Assembly: GCA_963785645.1 (NCBI GenBank)
Contig: CAWAWG010000010.1
Coordinates: 124,001 to 188,000 of the forward strand
Length of the DNA stretch: 64,000 bases
Reading direction: 5' to 3'
Source of the DNA: Trebonia sp963785645
Lineage (GTDB): Bacteria > Actinomycetota > Actinomycetes > Streptosporangiales > Streptosporangiaceae
In this document: piece after piece, positions 8,706 through 17,841 of the stretch
Numbering within the stretch: position 1 is the first letter of the stretch
Layout of the letters: every line of letters begins with the position of its first letter
Notes under the pieces: generated by a model
Seen by the model: only the letters and a program-made list of their open reading frames with translations
What the model was told of the DNA's origin: nothing
Databases searched by the model: none
Program-made: the position numbers and the translations under genes

Positions 8706-9674
8706 ATGTCCCAGGCCGCCGTCGGGCGGGTTATCCTCGCCGCGCCACGCGGTTACTGCGCTGGCGTCGATCGCGCGGTCCAGACCGTCGAGCGAGCACT
8801 CGACCGGGCCAGCGGGCCGGTCTACGTGCGCAAGCAGATCGTGCACAACCGCTTCATCGTCGAGTCGCTCACCGCCCGCGGTGCGATCTTCGTGGATGAA
8901 CTGTCCGAGGTTCCGCCCGGCGCGACCGTCGTGTTCTCGGCTCACGGGGTGAGCCCCGAGGTGCACCGCGAGGCCCAGGAACGGTCCCTCACGGTCATAG
9001 ACGCGACGTGCCCGCTGGTCACGAAGGTGCACCGGCAGGCCGAGCGCTTCGGGCAGAAGGACTACGACATCGTGCTCATCGGGCATGCCGGGCATGAGGA
9101 GGTGACGGGCACGGCCGGCTGTGCCCCCGACCATGTTCAGATCCTGGACGATGCCGACGACCTGGAGAGCGTTCAGGTCCGCGACCCCGGGCGGGTCGCC
9201 TGGCTGTCGCAGACCACGCTGTCGGTGACCGAGACGCTCAAGCGCGTTGACGCGCTCCGGCAGCGGTACCCCGCCCTCCAGGACCCGCCGAGCCAGGACA
9301 TCTGCTACGCGACCGAGAACCGCCAGGACGCGGTGCGGAAGATGGCCGGCGACGTCGACCTGATGATCGTCGTGGGCTCCGCCAACTCCTCCAACTCCGT
9401 GCGACTGGTGGAGGTGGCCCTGGAATGCGGAGCCGGATCCGCGCACCGGGTGGACCGGGCCAGTGAGATCGATGAGCGCTGGCTGGCGGGAGCCCGCACC
9501 ATCGGCCTGACCAGCGGCGCCTCGGTGCCCGAGGTTCTGGTCGAGGAGGTCCTGGCCTGGCTGGCCGAGCGCGGTTACCCAGACGTGGAGCAGGTCACGG
9601 CCACCACGGAGAGCGTGTCGTTCGCGCTTCCGAGCACGATCCGGCGCGACGAGAACGGCGGCAGCCCTCGATGA
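8706..9674 (+). CDS. ispH: 4-hydroxy-3-methylbut-2-enyl diphosphate reductase
   Basis: IspH (LytB) reduces HMBPP to IPP and DMAPP, the last MEP step, with a 4Fe-4S cluster. The three conserved cysteines are visible: GYCAGVD at residue 18, DATCPL near 100 and QDICYATENR near 200. The substrate-binding SANSSNS stretch follows, as does the histidine in SAHGVSP. Length of 322 residues fits the family. GAGGAG precedes the ATG. The stop overlaps the aldehyde dehydrogenase start (ATGA, 4 bases), tying that gene to isoprenoid supply. Confidence 0.96.
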   Translation: MSQAAVGRVILAAPRGYCAGVDRAVQTVERALDRASGPVYVRKQIVHNRFIVESLTARGAIFVDELSEVPPGATVVFSAHGVSPEVHREAQERSLTVIDATCPLVTKVHRQAERFGQKDYDIVLIGHAGHEEVTGTAGCAPDHVQILDDADDLESVQVRDPGRVAWLSQTTLSVTETLKRVDALRQRYPALQDPPSQDICYATENRQDAVRKMAGDVDLMIVVGSANSSNSVRLVEVALECGAGSAHRVDRASEIDERWLAGARTIGLTSGASVPEVLVEEVLAWLAERGYPDVEQVTATTESVSFALPSTIRRDENGGSPR

Positions 9675-11170
9675 CGGTGCTTGCCGGCGCCCCGGTACCG
9701 GTGGATGTCCCGGCCGCGCTCTACATCGCAGGCGAGTGGCGCCCGAGCCGCGGCGGCGCCGTGATCGATGTGGAAAACCCCGCCACCGAGGAGGTGATCG
9801 CGCAGGTCCCCGACGGCGCCAAGCAGGACGTGGACGACGCGGTCGCGGCGGCTCGCGCCGCCCTTCCCGGCTGGTCGGCCGCGGACCGCGGTGAGCGCGT
9901 CCGGTACCTGAGGCTGATGCGCAAGGCGCTCGCCGCCCGCCGGGAGGAGTTCGCTCAGGTAATCACGGCCGAGATGGGGGCACCGCTGACGTTCTCCAGG
10001 ACCATCCAGACCGGGATGGCGCTGCGTGCCCTGGGGACGCTCATCGACGAACTCGCCGCGCCTGACAATCCCGAGCACATCGGCAACTGCGCCGTGTACC
10101 ACGAGCCAGCCGGGGTGGTGGGGGCGATCGCTCCCTGGAACTACCCGCTCGGCCAGGCGGTCGCCAAGGTGGCGACCAGCCTCGCCGCGGGGTGCACGGT
10201 GGTGCTCAAGCCCAGCGAGCTGGCACCCCTCTCCCCCGCTCTCTTCACCCGGCTCGCCCACGAGATCGGGCTGCCGCCCGGCGTGCTCAACCTCGTCACG
10301 GGGCGCGGGCCGGGCGCCGGGCAAGCGCTGGCCGACCACGCGGGCGTGGACATGATCTCGTTCACGGGCTCCACCGCCACCGGGCGCCAGGTGGCGGCCT
10401 CGGCGGCGGCGACCGTCAAGAAGGTCACCCTGGAACTCGGCGGAAAGTCGGCCAGCGTCATACTGCCCGGCGCCGACCTCCGGGCGGCCGTCGCCGACAC
10501 GGTCGCGAACTGCTTCATGAACGCCGGCCAGTCCTGCACGGCACTGTCGCGGATGCTGGTCCACGAGCCGGAGTACGACGCGGCGCTCGCGCTCGCGGCC
10601 GAATCCGCCGCCGGTTACCCGGTCGGCGATCCGCTCGACCCGGCCACGCGCCTCGGCCCGCTGGTGTCCGCGCGGCAGCGGCAGCGGGTGCTCGGCTATA
10701 TCCGCCGGGGGCTGTCCGACGGTGCTTGCCTAGTAAATGGGGCCCGCCTGGTAAACGGGGCCAGCCTGACGGCTGACGGCCAGGACACCGCCGGCCTGCC
10801 GGCCCGAGGGCACTTCGTCGCCCCGGCCATCTTCCGCGATGTCCATCCGGACTCGGCCCTCGCCCAGGAGGAGATCTTCGGTCCGGTGCTCTGCGTCCTG
10901 CCGTACCGGGACGAGCGCGAGGCCATCGAGATCGCGAACAACTCGATTTACGGCCTGGCGGCCGAGGTCTGGTCGCTCGACGTCGAGCGGGCGGCGGCCG
11001 TCGCCCGGCGGCTCCGGGCCGGCCGGGTCAACGTCAACGGAGCCCCGAGCAACCCGGCGGCCCCGTTCGGCGGGATGAAGCAGTCCGGTGTGGGGCGCGA
11101 GCTTGGCCGGTACGGGCTCGCGGAATTCCAGGAGGTCAAGGCAATCCATTTCCCGGAGCAGAGGACCTGA
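9671..11170 (+). CDS. NAD(P)-dependent aldehyde dehydrogenase
   Basis: A 499-residue aldehyde dehydrogenase that oxidises an aldehyde to the acid. Motifs seen are APWNYPL, the catalytic glutamate in LELGGKSA (near 254), the nucleophilic cysteine in NAGQSCTA (near 288), and EEIFGPV toward the C-terminus. It overlaps ispH by four bases and is followed after 15 bases by the second acyl-CoA ligase, an order suited to aldehyde to acid to acyl-CoA. Between residues about 352 and 364 there is an 18-base tandem duplication giving LVNGA twice, an insertion relative to the usual family spacing. Substrate not determinable. Confidence 0.93.
   Translation: MTVLAGAPVPVDVPAALYIAGEWRPSRGGAVIDVENPATEEVIAQVPDGAKQDVDDAVAAARAALPGWSAADRGERVRYLRLMRKALAARREEFAQVITAEMGAPLTFSRTIQTGMALRALGTLIDELAAPDNPEHIGNCAVYHEPAGVVGAIAPWNYPLGQAVAKVATSLAAGCTVVLKPSELAPLSPALFTRLAHEIGLPPGVLNLVTGRGPGAGQALADHAGVDMISFTGSTATGRQVAASAAATVKKVTLELGGKSASVILPGADLRAAVADTVANCFMNAGQSCTALSRMLVHEPEYDAALALAAESAAGYPVGDPLDPATRLGPLVSARQRQRVLGYIRRGLSDGACLVNGARLVNGASLTADGQDTAGLPARGHFVAPAIFRDVHPDSALAQEEIFGPVLCVLPYRDEREAIEIANNSIYGLAAEVWSLDVERAAAVARRLRAGRVNVNGAPSNPAAPFGGMKQSGVGRELGRYGLAEFQEVKAIHFPEQRT
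10728..10763 (+). repeat. 18-bp tandem duplication inside the aldehyde dehydrogenase
   Basis: Two 18-base units at 10728-10745 and 10746-10763, differing at three positions, add six codons in frame. Similar 18-base in-frame tandem repeats occur at 18370 and 19853. Confidence 0.8.
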
Positions 11171-11185
11171 CCGGAGGACCGCGCG

Positions 11186-12725
11186 ATGACAAACAACCCC
11201 AACCTGCCCGAGTACTGGGCCTCGCACTCGCCGGACCACCCGGCGATCGTGGACGGAGATCAGGTACTCACTTACGGTGAATGGAACGACCTGGCCAACC
11301 GGCTCGCCGATTCGCTGGACGAGCTTGGGCTGACGTCGCCGCGCGTGTGCGTGCGGACGCGCATACGAAAAGAGTGGTTCGTCATTTACCTCGCCCTGGG
11401 CAAACTCGGCTGGGAGCAGGTATCGCTGAACTGGCGGCTGACCACCAGAGAAACACGGGAGATCCTGGCCGACAGCAAGCCGGGCGCGTTCTTCTTCGAC
11501 GACACCGACCCCGCGCCCCTGATCAGCGCCTGCGCCGATCCCAGCATCCGGCTGATCTCGGTGACCACCCCGGTAAGCAACGCAGAGGAATACACCGCGC
11601 TCGTCGCCAAGCCTGATCCCACGCAGCGGCTGAGCAACAAGCGCAAGACCCTGATCACCTACTCCTCTGGCACCACGGGAAAGCCCAAGGGAGTCAGAAA
11701 GGAGCAGCCCACCGACGAGGCTGGCCGCAAGCGGGCCTCGGAATGGGCCGGATCCGCCGACGTGAAGGGCACTCGCGGAGAGAACCGCACGCTCCAGACG
11801 CTGCCCCTGCACCACGGCGCCGGGCCGCGGTCGAGCCCGGCTCTGCCACCGGGCGGGCGGCACGCTGTACCTGCTGGACCCGTTCGATCCGGTCCGGGCC
11901 TTGGAGATCATCGACCGGGAGAGGATCACGCACTGGAAAACGGTGCCGACCATGCTCCAGCGCGTCCGCGCGCTCCCGGCGGAGACGCTCAGCTCCTTCG
12001 ACGTGAGCTCTATCGTGTCGGTTTCCACCGGTGCCGCGCCGACCCCGCTGCCGCTGAGGCGGTGGGTCGCCAGCTACTTCGGGCCGGTGCTCTCCGTGGG
12101 CTACGGGATGTCAGAAACCGGGATAGTGGCGAACATGGGCCCGGGAATGCAGCGGAAGAAGCCGGAATCGTGCGGTAAGGTCCGCCCCCACGCGGGAGTC
12201 CGGGTCATCGGCCCGGACGGAAGCGAGGTGCCCAGGGGCACCGAGGGCGAACTATACGTCCGGACACCCATGACCATCAGTGGTTACTTCAACAAGGACC
12301 CGCTCTCCGCGGAACTGATGACCGAGGACGGCTTCTTCCGCACGGGGGATGTCGGCAGGCTAGACGAGGATAACTACCTGTACATCACCGGCCGGATGAA
12401 GGACATGATAATTGCCGGAGGGGTCAACATCTTCCCCGCGGAGATCGAGCAGGCGATCATCGAGCACAGCGCGGTAGTCGACGCGGCGGTCATCGGGATC
12501 CCGGAAGAGACCTTCGGCGAGCAGGTCATGGCCTTCTGCGAGATGCGCGCGGACAGCAACGTGACAGCCGGCGAACTGCTCGGCTTCCTGGCCGAGCGCC
12601 TGGCCCCGTTTAAACGGCCGCGCCGCATAGAGTTCGTCACCGAGCTGCCCCGCAATTCCATGGGAAAGGTCCTCAAACACGAATTGCGAGAACCATTCTG
12701 GAAAGACCGCGGATCAGTAATCTGA
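11186..12725 (+). CDS. ANL-superfamily acyl-CoA ligase (second copy), one frameshift
   Basis: A paralog of the ligase at 797: same NLPEYWAS-type opening, SSGTTGKPKG phosphate loop, GYGMSETG, FFRTGD, GRMKDMIIAGG hinge and C-terminal lysine in GKVLKHEL. The frame is broken once. Codons read normally to LHHGAGPR at about 11834, then the matching sequence (LCHRAGGTLYLLDPFDP) continues one base further on, so one extra base lies near 11832-11840. Reconstructed length is about 512 residues. GGAGG precedes the ATG. It follows the aldehyde dehydrogenase by 15 bases and probably shares its transcript. Either a base-call error or a recent inactivating insertion. Confidence 0.85.
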
Positions 12726-12793
12726 CGCCGCCGGGTCTAGCCACCCACCGTTCGGCCTCAAGGACTGGAACGGCTGCGGGCCGCGACGGAAAG

Positions 12794-13552
12794 TTAGACG
12801 AGTGTCACGTCGGCGCCTTCGGCGCTGAAGATCGAGAGCATCTCGGGGGGTGCGTCGCTGGTTGTTATGAGGTGCGTGATGTCGCCGGCGCCGCCGAAAC
12901 GGAAGTTGGAGGTCTGGGTGAGCTTGCTGGCGGTACCGATCAGGATGCGCCTGGCGGAAGACTGGATGCTGGCCTTCTTGAGCTGCGCGTCCTCATAGGT
13001 CGCGGCCGTCAGGCCGTGAAGCGCCGAAATGGAGCAGGCGCCGATAAGGAGCACGTCGGCGCGCATGTCCCGGACGGCGTCGACGGCCTGGCTGCCAAGG
13101 AACGCGAGCGTGTCCGGTTCAACCGGCCCGCCCGGCACGATGACCCGGGTACCGGGAACGGCGGCGAGCGTGGCAGCGGCGTGCAGCGAGAGGCACAGGG
13201 CGGTCAGCGGGCGGCCAGACAGTTCGCGGGCCACCGCGTGGCAGGTGGTCCCGTTGTCGATGATGACCGACTCATAGTCGGCGACCAGAGACGCCGCGGC
13301 TTGGGCGAGACCGGCCTTGGCCTCCTGTTCCTCGGCCACCCGCACGTGGTAAGGCACGTTCTCCTGGTATTTGCCCGCGCGGGCCGCGCCGCCCCGGGTG
13401 CGCCGGAGAGATCCCTGGGCTTCCAGTTCGGCCAGGTCGCGCCGGATCGTGACCGCGGAGGCGCCGGTCAGCTCGGCCAGCTGGCCGATCCGCAGATGGC
13501 CACCGGTCCGGACCGACTGAATGATCAGTCTGTGCCTAAATGATCGTTGCAC
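12794..13552 (-). CDS. DeoR-family transcriptional regulator
   Basis: A 252-residue regulator with an N-terminal winged helix (LAELTGASAVTIRRDL, then RRTRGGA) and a C-terminal DeoR sensor domain containing IDNGTT, the sugar-phosphate-sensing fold. Translation is placed at a GTG at 13552, which gives the usual short lead (RHRLIIQSV) before the DNA-binding helix; no ATG fits and no clear ribosome site is seen. TGATCA-type half sites surround this start, consistent with autoregulation and control of the divergent MFS transporter. It is convergent with the ligase ending at 12725. Confidence 0.9.
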   Translation of the reverse strand: MQRSFRHRLIIQSVRTGGHLRIGQLAELTGASAVTIRRDLAELEAQGSLRRTRGGAARAGKYQENVPYHVRVAEEQEAKAGLAQAAASLVADYESVIIDNGTTCHAVARELSGRPLTALCLSLHAAATLAAVPGTRVIVPGGPVEPDTLAFLGSQAVDAVRDMRADVLLIGACSISALHGLTAATYEDAQLKKASIQSSARRILIGTASKLTQTSNFRFGGAGDITHLITTSDAPPEMLSIFSAEGADVTLV

Positions 13553-13559
13553 ATGATCA
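13522..13559. promoter_or_regulatory. TGATCA half-site cluster at the deoR start
   Basis: TGATCA occurs at 13522-13527 and 13554-13559, with TGATCG at 13541. The segment 13541-13559 is an interrupted inverted repeat with TGATC/GATCA arms. It overlaps the first codons of the DeoR-type gene, a typical autoregulation position. The operator role is inferred. Confidence 0.4.
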
Positions 13560-13697
13560 TTTAATCAAATAGCGTCGAAGGCGCGGCTGGTTCCGGCCGA
13601 CGCGGCAGGCCGCCGCGTCGTCCGCGCTGGCCGTTCGATGCGTGCGGCGCCGACGCCCCATGCTTCCGGCGACAAGATGATCAAGGTTGGAATCAGC

Positions 13698-14951
13698 ATG
13701 ACCATCTCCGGCAGCACCGCTCCGTCCGCGATCGCGAGGGCGAGGAACGGGACGGCGGCCGCCTTTGCCGCGAACGGCTTTGCCCTGGCATCGTGGATGT
13801 CGCGCGTGCCTGACATCAAGGCCCGGCTGGACCTGTCTCCGGGCAGGCTGAGCATTCTGCTCCTGGCGATCTCGGCCGGGTCCGTGCTGGGGCTCCCGCT
13901 GGCCGGGCGGATCAGCCATCACCTCGGCGCCTCGAAAGCGGTGCGGCTCGGGACAGCGACGGCCATGCCCGGCATTGCCTTCGCTAGCTTGATGGTGCAA
14001 GTCCGCGCGCCGATTGCGCTGGTGGCGCTCGGGCTGTTCATTTTCGGGATCGGGCTCGGCTTCATGGAGGTATCGGAGAATCTCGAAGGCACGATCGTCG
14101 AGCGCGCGTCGGGCAAGGCGATCATGCCCTGGTTCCACGCCGCGTTCAGCCTGGGAACTGTGCTCGGCGCAGTACTCGGCGCCGGCCTCACCTGGCTGCG
14201 GGTCCCGATCGGCGACCACGTTGTCACCGCGGCCGCCTTGAGCCTGGCCGCCACCGCCTGGGGAACCGCGGGATTCCTGCACGCCGAGGACGAGCATGTT
14301 CACCTCGGTCAAGCGGGCACTCCAGGGCCGACGGCCAGCACCGCACGGTCAGCCTGGACCGAGCCGCGGACCCTGCTCATCGGCGTGATGGTGCTCGCCG
14401 CGGCCTTTACCGAGGGGACGGCCAACGACTGGATGGCCGTCGCGTTCGTCGACGGGCATCACGTCGCCGCGGCCCTCGGAGTTATCGCCCTCGCGGTCTT
14501 CCTGTCGTTCATGACCATCGGCCGCTTGATGGGGACGCGACTGCTTGACCGGCACGGGCGGGTCCCGGTCCTGCGCACTCTCTTCTGTGCCGCCATCGTC
14601 GGCTGCGTACTTGTCGTATTCGGCTATCCGTGGCTCGCCTTCGCCGGCGCAGCCATCTGGGGTTTCGGGGCCAGCCTCGGTTTTCCGGTCGGCATGTCGG
14701 CGGCGGCCGATGACCCCCGCCGGGCCGCGCTGCGGCTGAGCGTGGTCTCCACCATCGGCTACGGCGCGTTCCTCTGCGGTCCGCCGCTGCTTGGCTTCCT
14801 TGGCGACCACTTCGGTGTCCTGCACGCCCTGATCAGCGTCGGTGCCGTCTCGGTGCTGGCCGTCGTGGTCGTCCCCGTCGTCAGGCCACAGGCGCCAGGC
14901 CCGGAACAGCACAGCCCGCCGCAGCATCCGGCCCCGGCCGCATCGACCTGA
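13698..14951 (+). CDS. MFS transporter, YbjJ-like
   Basis: A roughly 417-residue major-facilitator protein with twelve hydrophobic segments. The opening (FALASWMSRVPDIKARL) and GRISHHLGASK loop match the YbjJ/fucose-permease-like branch. The frame is open from 13638, with ATGs at 13638, 13677 and 13698. I prefer 13698 because it starts just before the family-like region, though the ribosome site (GGTTGGAATC) is weak. It is divergent from the DeoR regulator, which suggests DeoR-controlled sugar or metabolite transport. Substrate unknown. Confidence 0.8.
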   Translation: MTISGSTAPSAIARARNGTAAAFAANGFALASWMSRVPDIKARLDLSPGRLSILLLAISAGSVLGLPLAGRISHHLGASKAVRLGTATAMPGIAFASLMVQVRAPIALVALGLFIFGIGLGFMEVSENLEGTIVERASGKAIMPWFHAAFSLGTVLGAVLGAGLTWLRVPIGDHVVTAAALSLAATAWGTAGFLHAEDEHVHLGQAGTPGPTASTARSAWTEPRTLLIGVMVLAAAFTEGTANDWMAVAFVDGHHVAAALGVIALAVFLSFMTIGRLMGTRLLDRHGRVPVLRTLFCAAIVGCVLVVFGYPWLAFAGAAIWGFGASLGFPVGMSAAADDPRRAALRLSVVSTIGYGAFLCGPPLLGFLGDHFGVLHALISVGAVSVLAVVVVPVVRPQAPGPEQHSPPQHPAPAAST

Positions 14952-15093
14952 GCGAAGACGCTGGTGGCCGCCCGGCCCTGCCAGTTCCCGCCGAGGGGCA
15001 TGGTCCATCCGTGGTGGATCTGGCCCGGGTAGCGCCTCGGGCCGACCTACGCCACAATGACGGCATGTCCGAATATCGGCCCGTGGCCGTTCG

Positions 15094-15930
15094 ATGACGC
15101 AGCGCGCGGACGACCGCGTTCAGCGCTACCTGCTTGACGGCAGCGACGAGGACCTTAAGCGCCTGATCGGCCTGGCCGAGGCGCACGGGGACATGGCCCG
15201 CACCGCTCTGCACCGGTCCGGGATCACGCCCGGATGGAACGTGATCGAATGCGGCTGCGGGCCGGTTGGCGCCCTCGTGCAGCTGGCGGAACTGGTCGGC
15301 GACGCCGGACGGGTCACGGGCGTCGACTTGAACCCGGCGGCGGTCGACCGGGTCCGGTCGGTCGCGGCGGCGCTGGGCCTGGGTAACGTCCGGGCGTTCG
15401 CCGCGGACGTCCACGACCTGGCGGCGGAAGCCGCGGGCGGGCCGTTCGATCTCGCCTACACCCGGCTAGTGCTGGTACACCAGCACGATCCCGGGCGCAC
15501 CCTGCGGCAGATCGCGGGGCTGGTCAAGCCCGGGGGCTGGGTAATCGTGCAGGAGCCGCTGGCCCGGCCGCTGCCGCGCTCCTTCCCTGACTTCGACGCC
15601 GTCGGCGCCGCCTGGGGCCTGATGGCGGACCTGATGGAGCGATCCGGTGCCCCGTCGGAAGTGGCGGAGCAACTGCCCCGGTGGGCGGCGGCCGCCGGCC
15701 TTGAGGTGGTGCGGATGGACGGGTCGTTCTCGTTCGGCCCGCCAGCGGCGTACTTCGACCTGTACGCCAGCGCGCTCACGGCCATGCGGGAGCGTGCCGT
15801 CGCCGCCGGGCTGACCACCGGACAGGACATCGACACCATCGTCGCCTCCCTCACCGCCGCGCAGCCCGCGGCCTACGAGTGGGTCACCTCGCCGTCCTAC
15901 CTCGACCTCACCCTCCGCAAGCCAGCCTGA
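15094..15930 (+). CDS. SAM-dependent class I methyltransferase
   Basis: A 278-residue methyltransferase. The SAM-binding motif ECGCGPVGALVQLAE lies near residue 50, followed by the acidic loop TGVDLNP and ADVHDL, and a motif IV stretch FDLAYTRLVLVH. No clear ribosome site precedes the ATG; a ten-codon leader frame (ATG at 15065, TGA overlapping the start) could couple translation. Neighbours give no clear pathway, and the acceptor is unknown. Confidence 0.85.
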   Translation: MTQRADDRVQRYLLDGSDEDLKRLIGLAEAHGDMARTALHRSGITPGWNVIECGCGPVGALVQLAELVGDAGRVTGVDLNPAAVDRVRSVAAALGLGNVRAFAADVHDLAAEAAGGPFDLAYTRLVLVHQHDPGRTLRQIAGLVKPGGWVIVQEPLARPLPRSFPDFDAVGAAWGLMADLMERSGAPSEVAEQLPRWAAAAGLEVVRMDGSFSFGPPAAYFDLYASALTAMRERAVAAGLTTGQDIDTIVASLTAAQPAAYEWVTSPSYLDLTLRKPA

Positions 15931-16058
15931 CCAGGGATACTCCGCAGATGCCGGGGTAGGCGGGCATGAGTACATGCCCAGGCAGCCAGGACGGGTCCCA
16001 GACCGTATGCCGGTCGGGAGATCGCCTTGCTGCCAGCTACCAGCGTGAGGCGGGACTG

Positions 16059-16763
16059 ATGACCGAGGCCATAGCCGGAGCCGATGATGCCGGTGCCGGC
16101 CCGTCCCCGGCGGCCGTCGCCGGCGTGGCCGGCGACCTGGAACTGCCCAGGCCGCTGCGGCTGCTGCTGACGGCGGCCTGGAGCCTGACCGAATCCGTCG
16201 GGCTGCCGCTGGCCGCCTATGCGCTCATCGCCTGGCTCGACGGCCGCGACGCGGGCATGATCGCCGCGTGCGCCGCCATCTGGGTCACCGCGGCTATCCG
16301 CAAGGTGGCAACCAGGTCAGTGCCCAGCATGCTGGTCATTTCCGGGCTGGTGCTCACGGTACAGGCCGCGATGGTGCTCGCCACCGGCGAAGTCTGGCTG
16401 TTCCTGCTGCAGTTCCCCGCGGCCAACCTCGCCATGGGCGTGCTGTTCGCCCGGACTGCCAGGGGCCCGGACCCGCTCGTGGCCAGGCTGGCCGCTGAGG
16501 TGGTCGCACTCCGGCTGCCGACCGCCGGTCATCCCGGCCTGCACCGTTTCTTCCAACGGGCGACCTGGCTGTGGGCAGGCATCTTCCTGCTGCTGACTGC
16601 CGCCCTGGCGGTGATGATGACGACCGAGCCAGCTGGCACGTTCCTCAGGCTCACCACCCTCGCCACCGCCGCACTCATGGCGGCCGGAACCGGCGCGTCC
16701 GCACTGTGGTTCCTCGCAGTGCTGCGCAGGCTCGGGCTCCGGCTCCGTTTCGTCCCAGCCTGA
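16059..16763 (+). CDS. multi-pass membrane protein, VC0807/septation-protein-like
   Basis: A 234-residue integral membrane protein with about six hydrophobic helices and short charged loops. GAGG nine bases before the ATG at 16059 decides the start; the open frame extends 31 codons upstream without membrane or family character. The pattern LPLAAYALIAWLDGRDAGM followed by IRKVATRSVPSM recalls the VC0807-type membrane family, but I do not recognise it firmly and propose no function. Confidence 0.6.
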   Translation: MTEAIAGADDAGAGPSPAAVAGVAGDLELPRPLRLLLTAAWSLTESVGLPLAAYALIAWLDGRDAGMIAACAAIWVTAAIRKVATRSVPSMLVISGLVLTVQAAMVLATGEVWLFLLQFPAANLAMGVLFARTARGPDPLVARLAAEVVALRLPTAGHPGLHRFFQRATWLWAGIFLLLTAALAVMMTTEPAGTFLRLTTLATAALMAAGTGASALWFLAVLRRLGLRLRFVPA

Positions 16764-17009
16764 TCTCGCCGGCCGCGGCCAGCATCCGCCTCGGACCGAC
16801 GGCACCGGGTCGGCCATCGTTGCGCACCGCCCTGACCGTCATCTCCCTGCCCCGCCTGCTTGGCGCGGTACGGTCCGAGGTCCCGGGTGTTCGGCAGCGG
16901 CGGTGACAGGCCACAAGGTCCGCCCTCGGCGGGACTGGCCCGGGGAGCGGGAGGTGGGGGTGGCACGGGAACCGCGGATTCGTTCGGGCTGGTGATCTGA
17001 TCTGTTGAC

Positions 17010-17633
17010 TCAGGTGCCGGGCGGGAAGGTATAGGACTCATGCGGTGGGACGTGCGGCCCGACCTCTAGGACGATCTCGGCGTGGCGGGTGAGGGGGATT
17101 GTCGCGGGCGGGCCGGGCCAGGCGCGGCCGTCGACGAAGACGCTCACCCGGGTCCCGGCGGGCGCGCTGAACGAGGCCAGCCTGGTCGGTGTGAGCGGCT
17201 GGCCCCAGGAGCGGAACAGCGCCCCGAGGGTCAGCCGCGCTCCCGGGCGGACAAGCACGACCCCGGTCGGGTCGAGTGTTACGAGTTGGCCGTAGCACCG
17301 CGCCCGGGTGACCCGGCCGTCCAGGAGGTCCCTCGGCGGCTTCGTCCCGATCCCGGCGGGGAGCAGCAGGACGCGGTCAGCCGCGAACACCTCAACGTGG
17401 ACGCCGTCGCGCGGGCCCAGCCCGGGCGAGCAGGTGCCGCTGACCGGGCCGGTCGCGGGCGGGTGAAAACGGGGGCCGGCGCCGATCGGCCGGGCCTCGC
17501 TGAGCAGCGCCTGCGGGATGGCGGTGCTAGACGGGGCCGCCGGCTGCGACGCTGCCGGGCTGGCATCCGGGCGGGCGGCACCGCACGCCGTGAGGCCGGC
17601 CAGCAGTCCGGCCAGCACTGCGATGAGCGTCAC
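17010..17633 (-). CDS. putative secreted lipoprotein
   Basis: About 207 residues starting at GTG 17633, with a hydrophobic leader ending in the lipobox LTAC, followed by a proline/serine-rich linker and an extracellular domain ending HVPPHESYTFPPGT. The domain is not one I recognise. The only good ribosome site (GGGAGGCGAC) lies 42 bases upstream of the GTG and faces an in-frame ACG at 17675. That start would add an arginine-rich n-region typical of lipoprotein signals, so initiation at ACG, or an upstream base error, is possible. It is divergent from the SCO1-thioredoxin gene. Confidence 0.6.
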   Translation of the reverse strand: MTLIAVLAGLLAGLTACGAARPDASPAASQPAAPSSTAIPQALLSEARPIGAGPRFHPPATGPVSGTCSPGLGPRDGVHVEVFAADRVLLLPAGIGTKPPRDLLDGRVTRARCYGQLVTLDPTGVVLVRPGARLTLGALFRSWGQPLTPTRLASFSAPAGTRVSVFVDGRAWPGPPATIPLTRHAEIVLEVGPHVPPHESYTFPPGT

Positions 17634-17841
17634 GGAGGTACGCGCCGCGCGTGCGCGAGCACCGGTGATCCGCGTGGCGTCGCCTCCCTTCCTCGGGCCG
17701 AGCCGGTTTCCGGCCGGTTCAGGCTATCCGGCCAGGTGCGGATGGTATGTACGGCAAGAGCGCAAACGAGAGCTCCGTGAGATCTAGGTCACGATCTACT
17801 GCGCGGGGAACTACGGCCGCGAATTCCGACACTGTGTAGTT

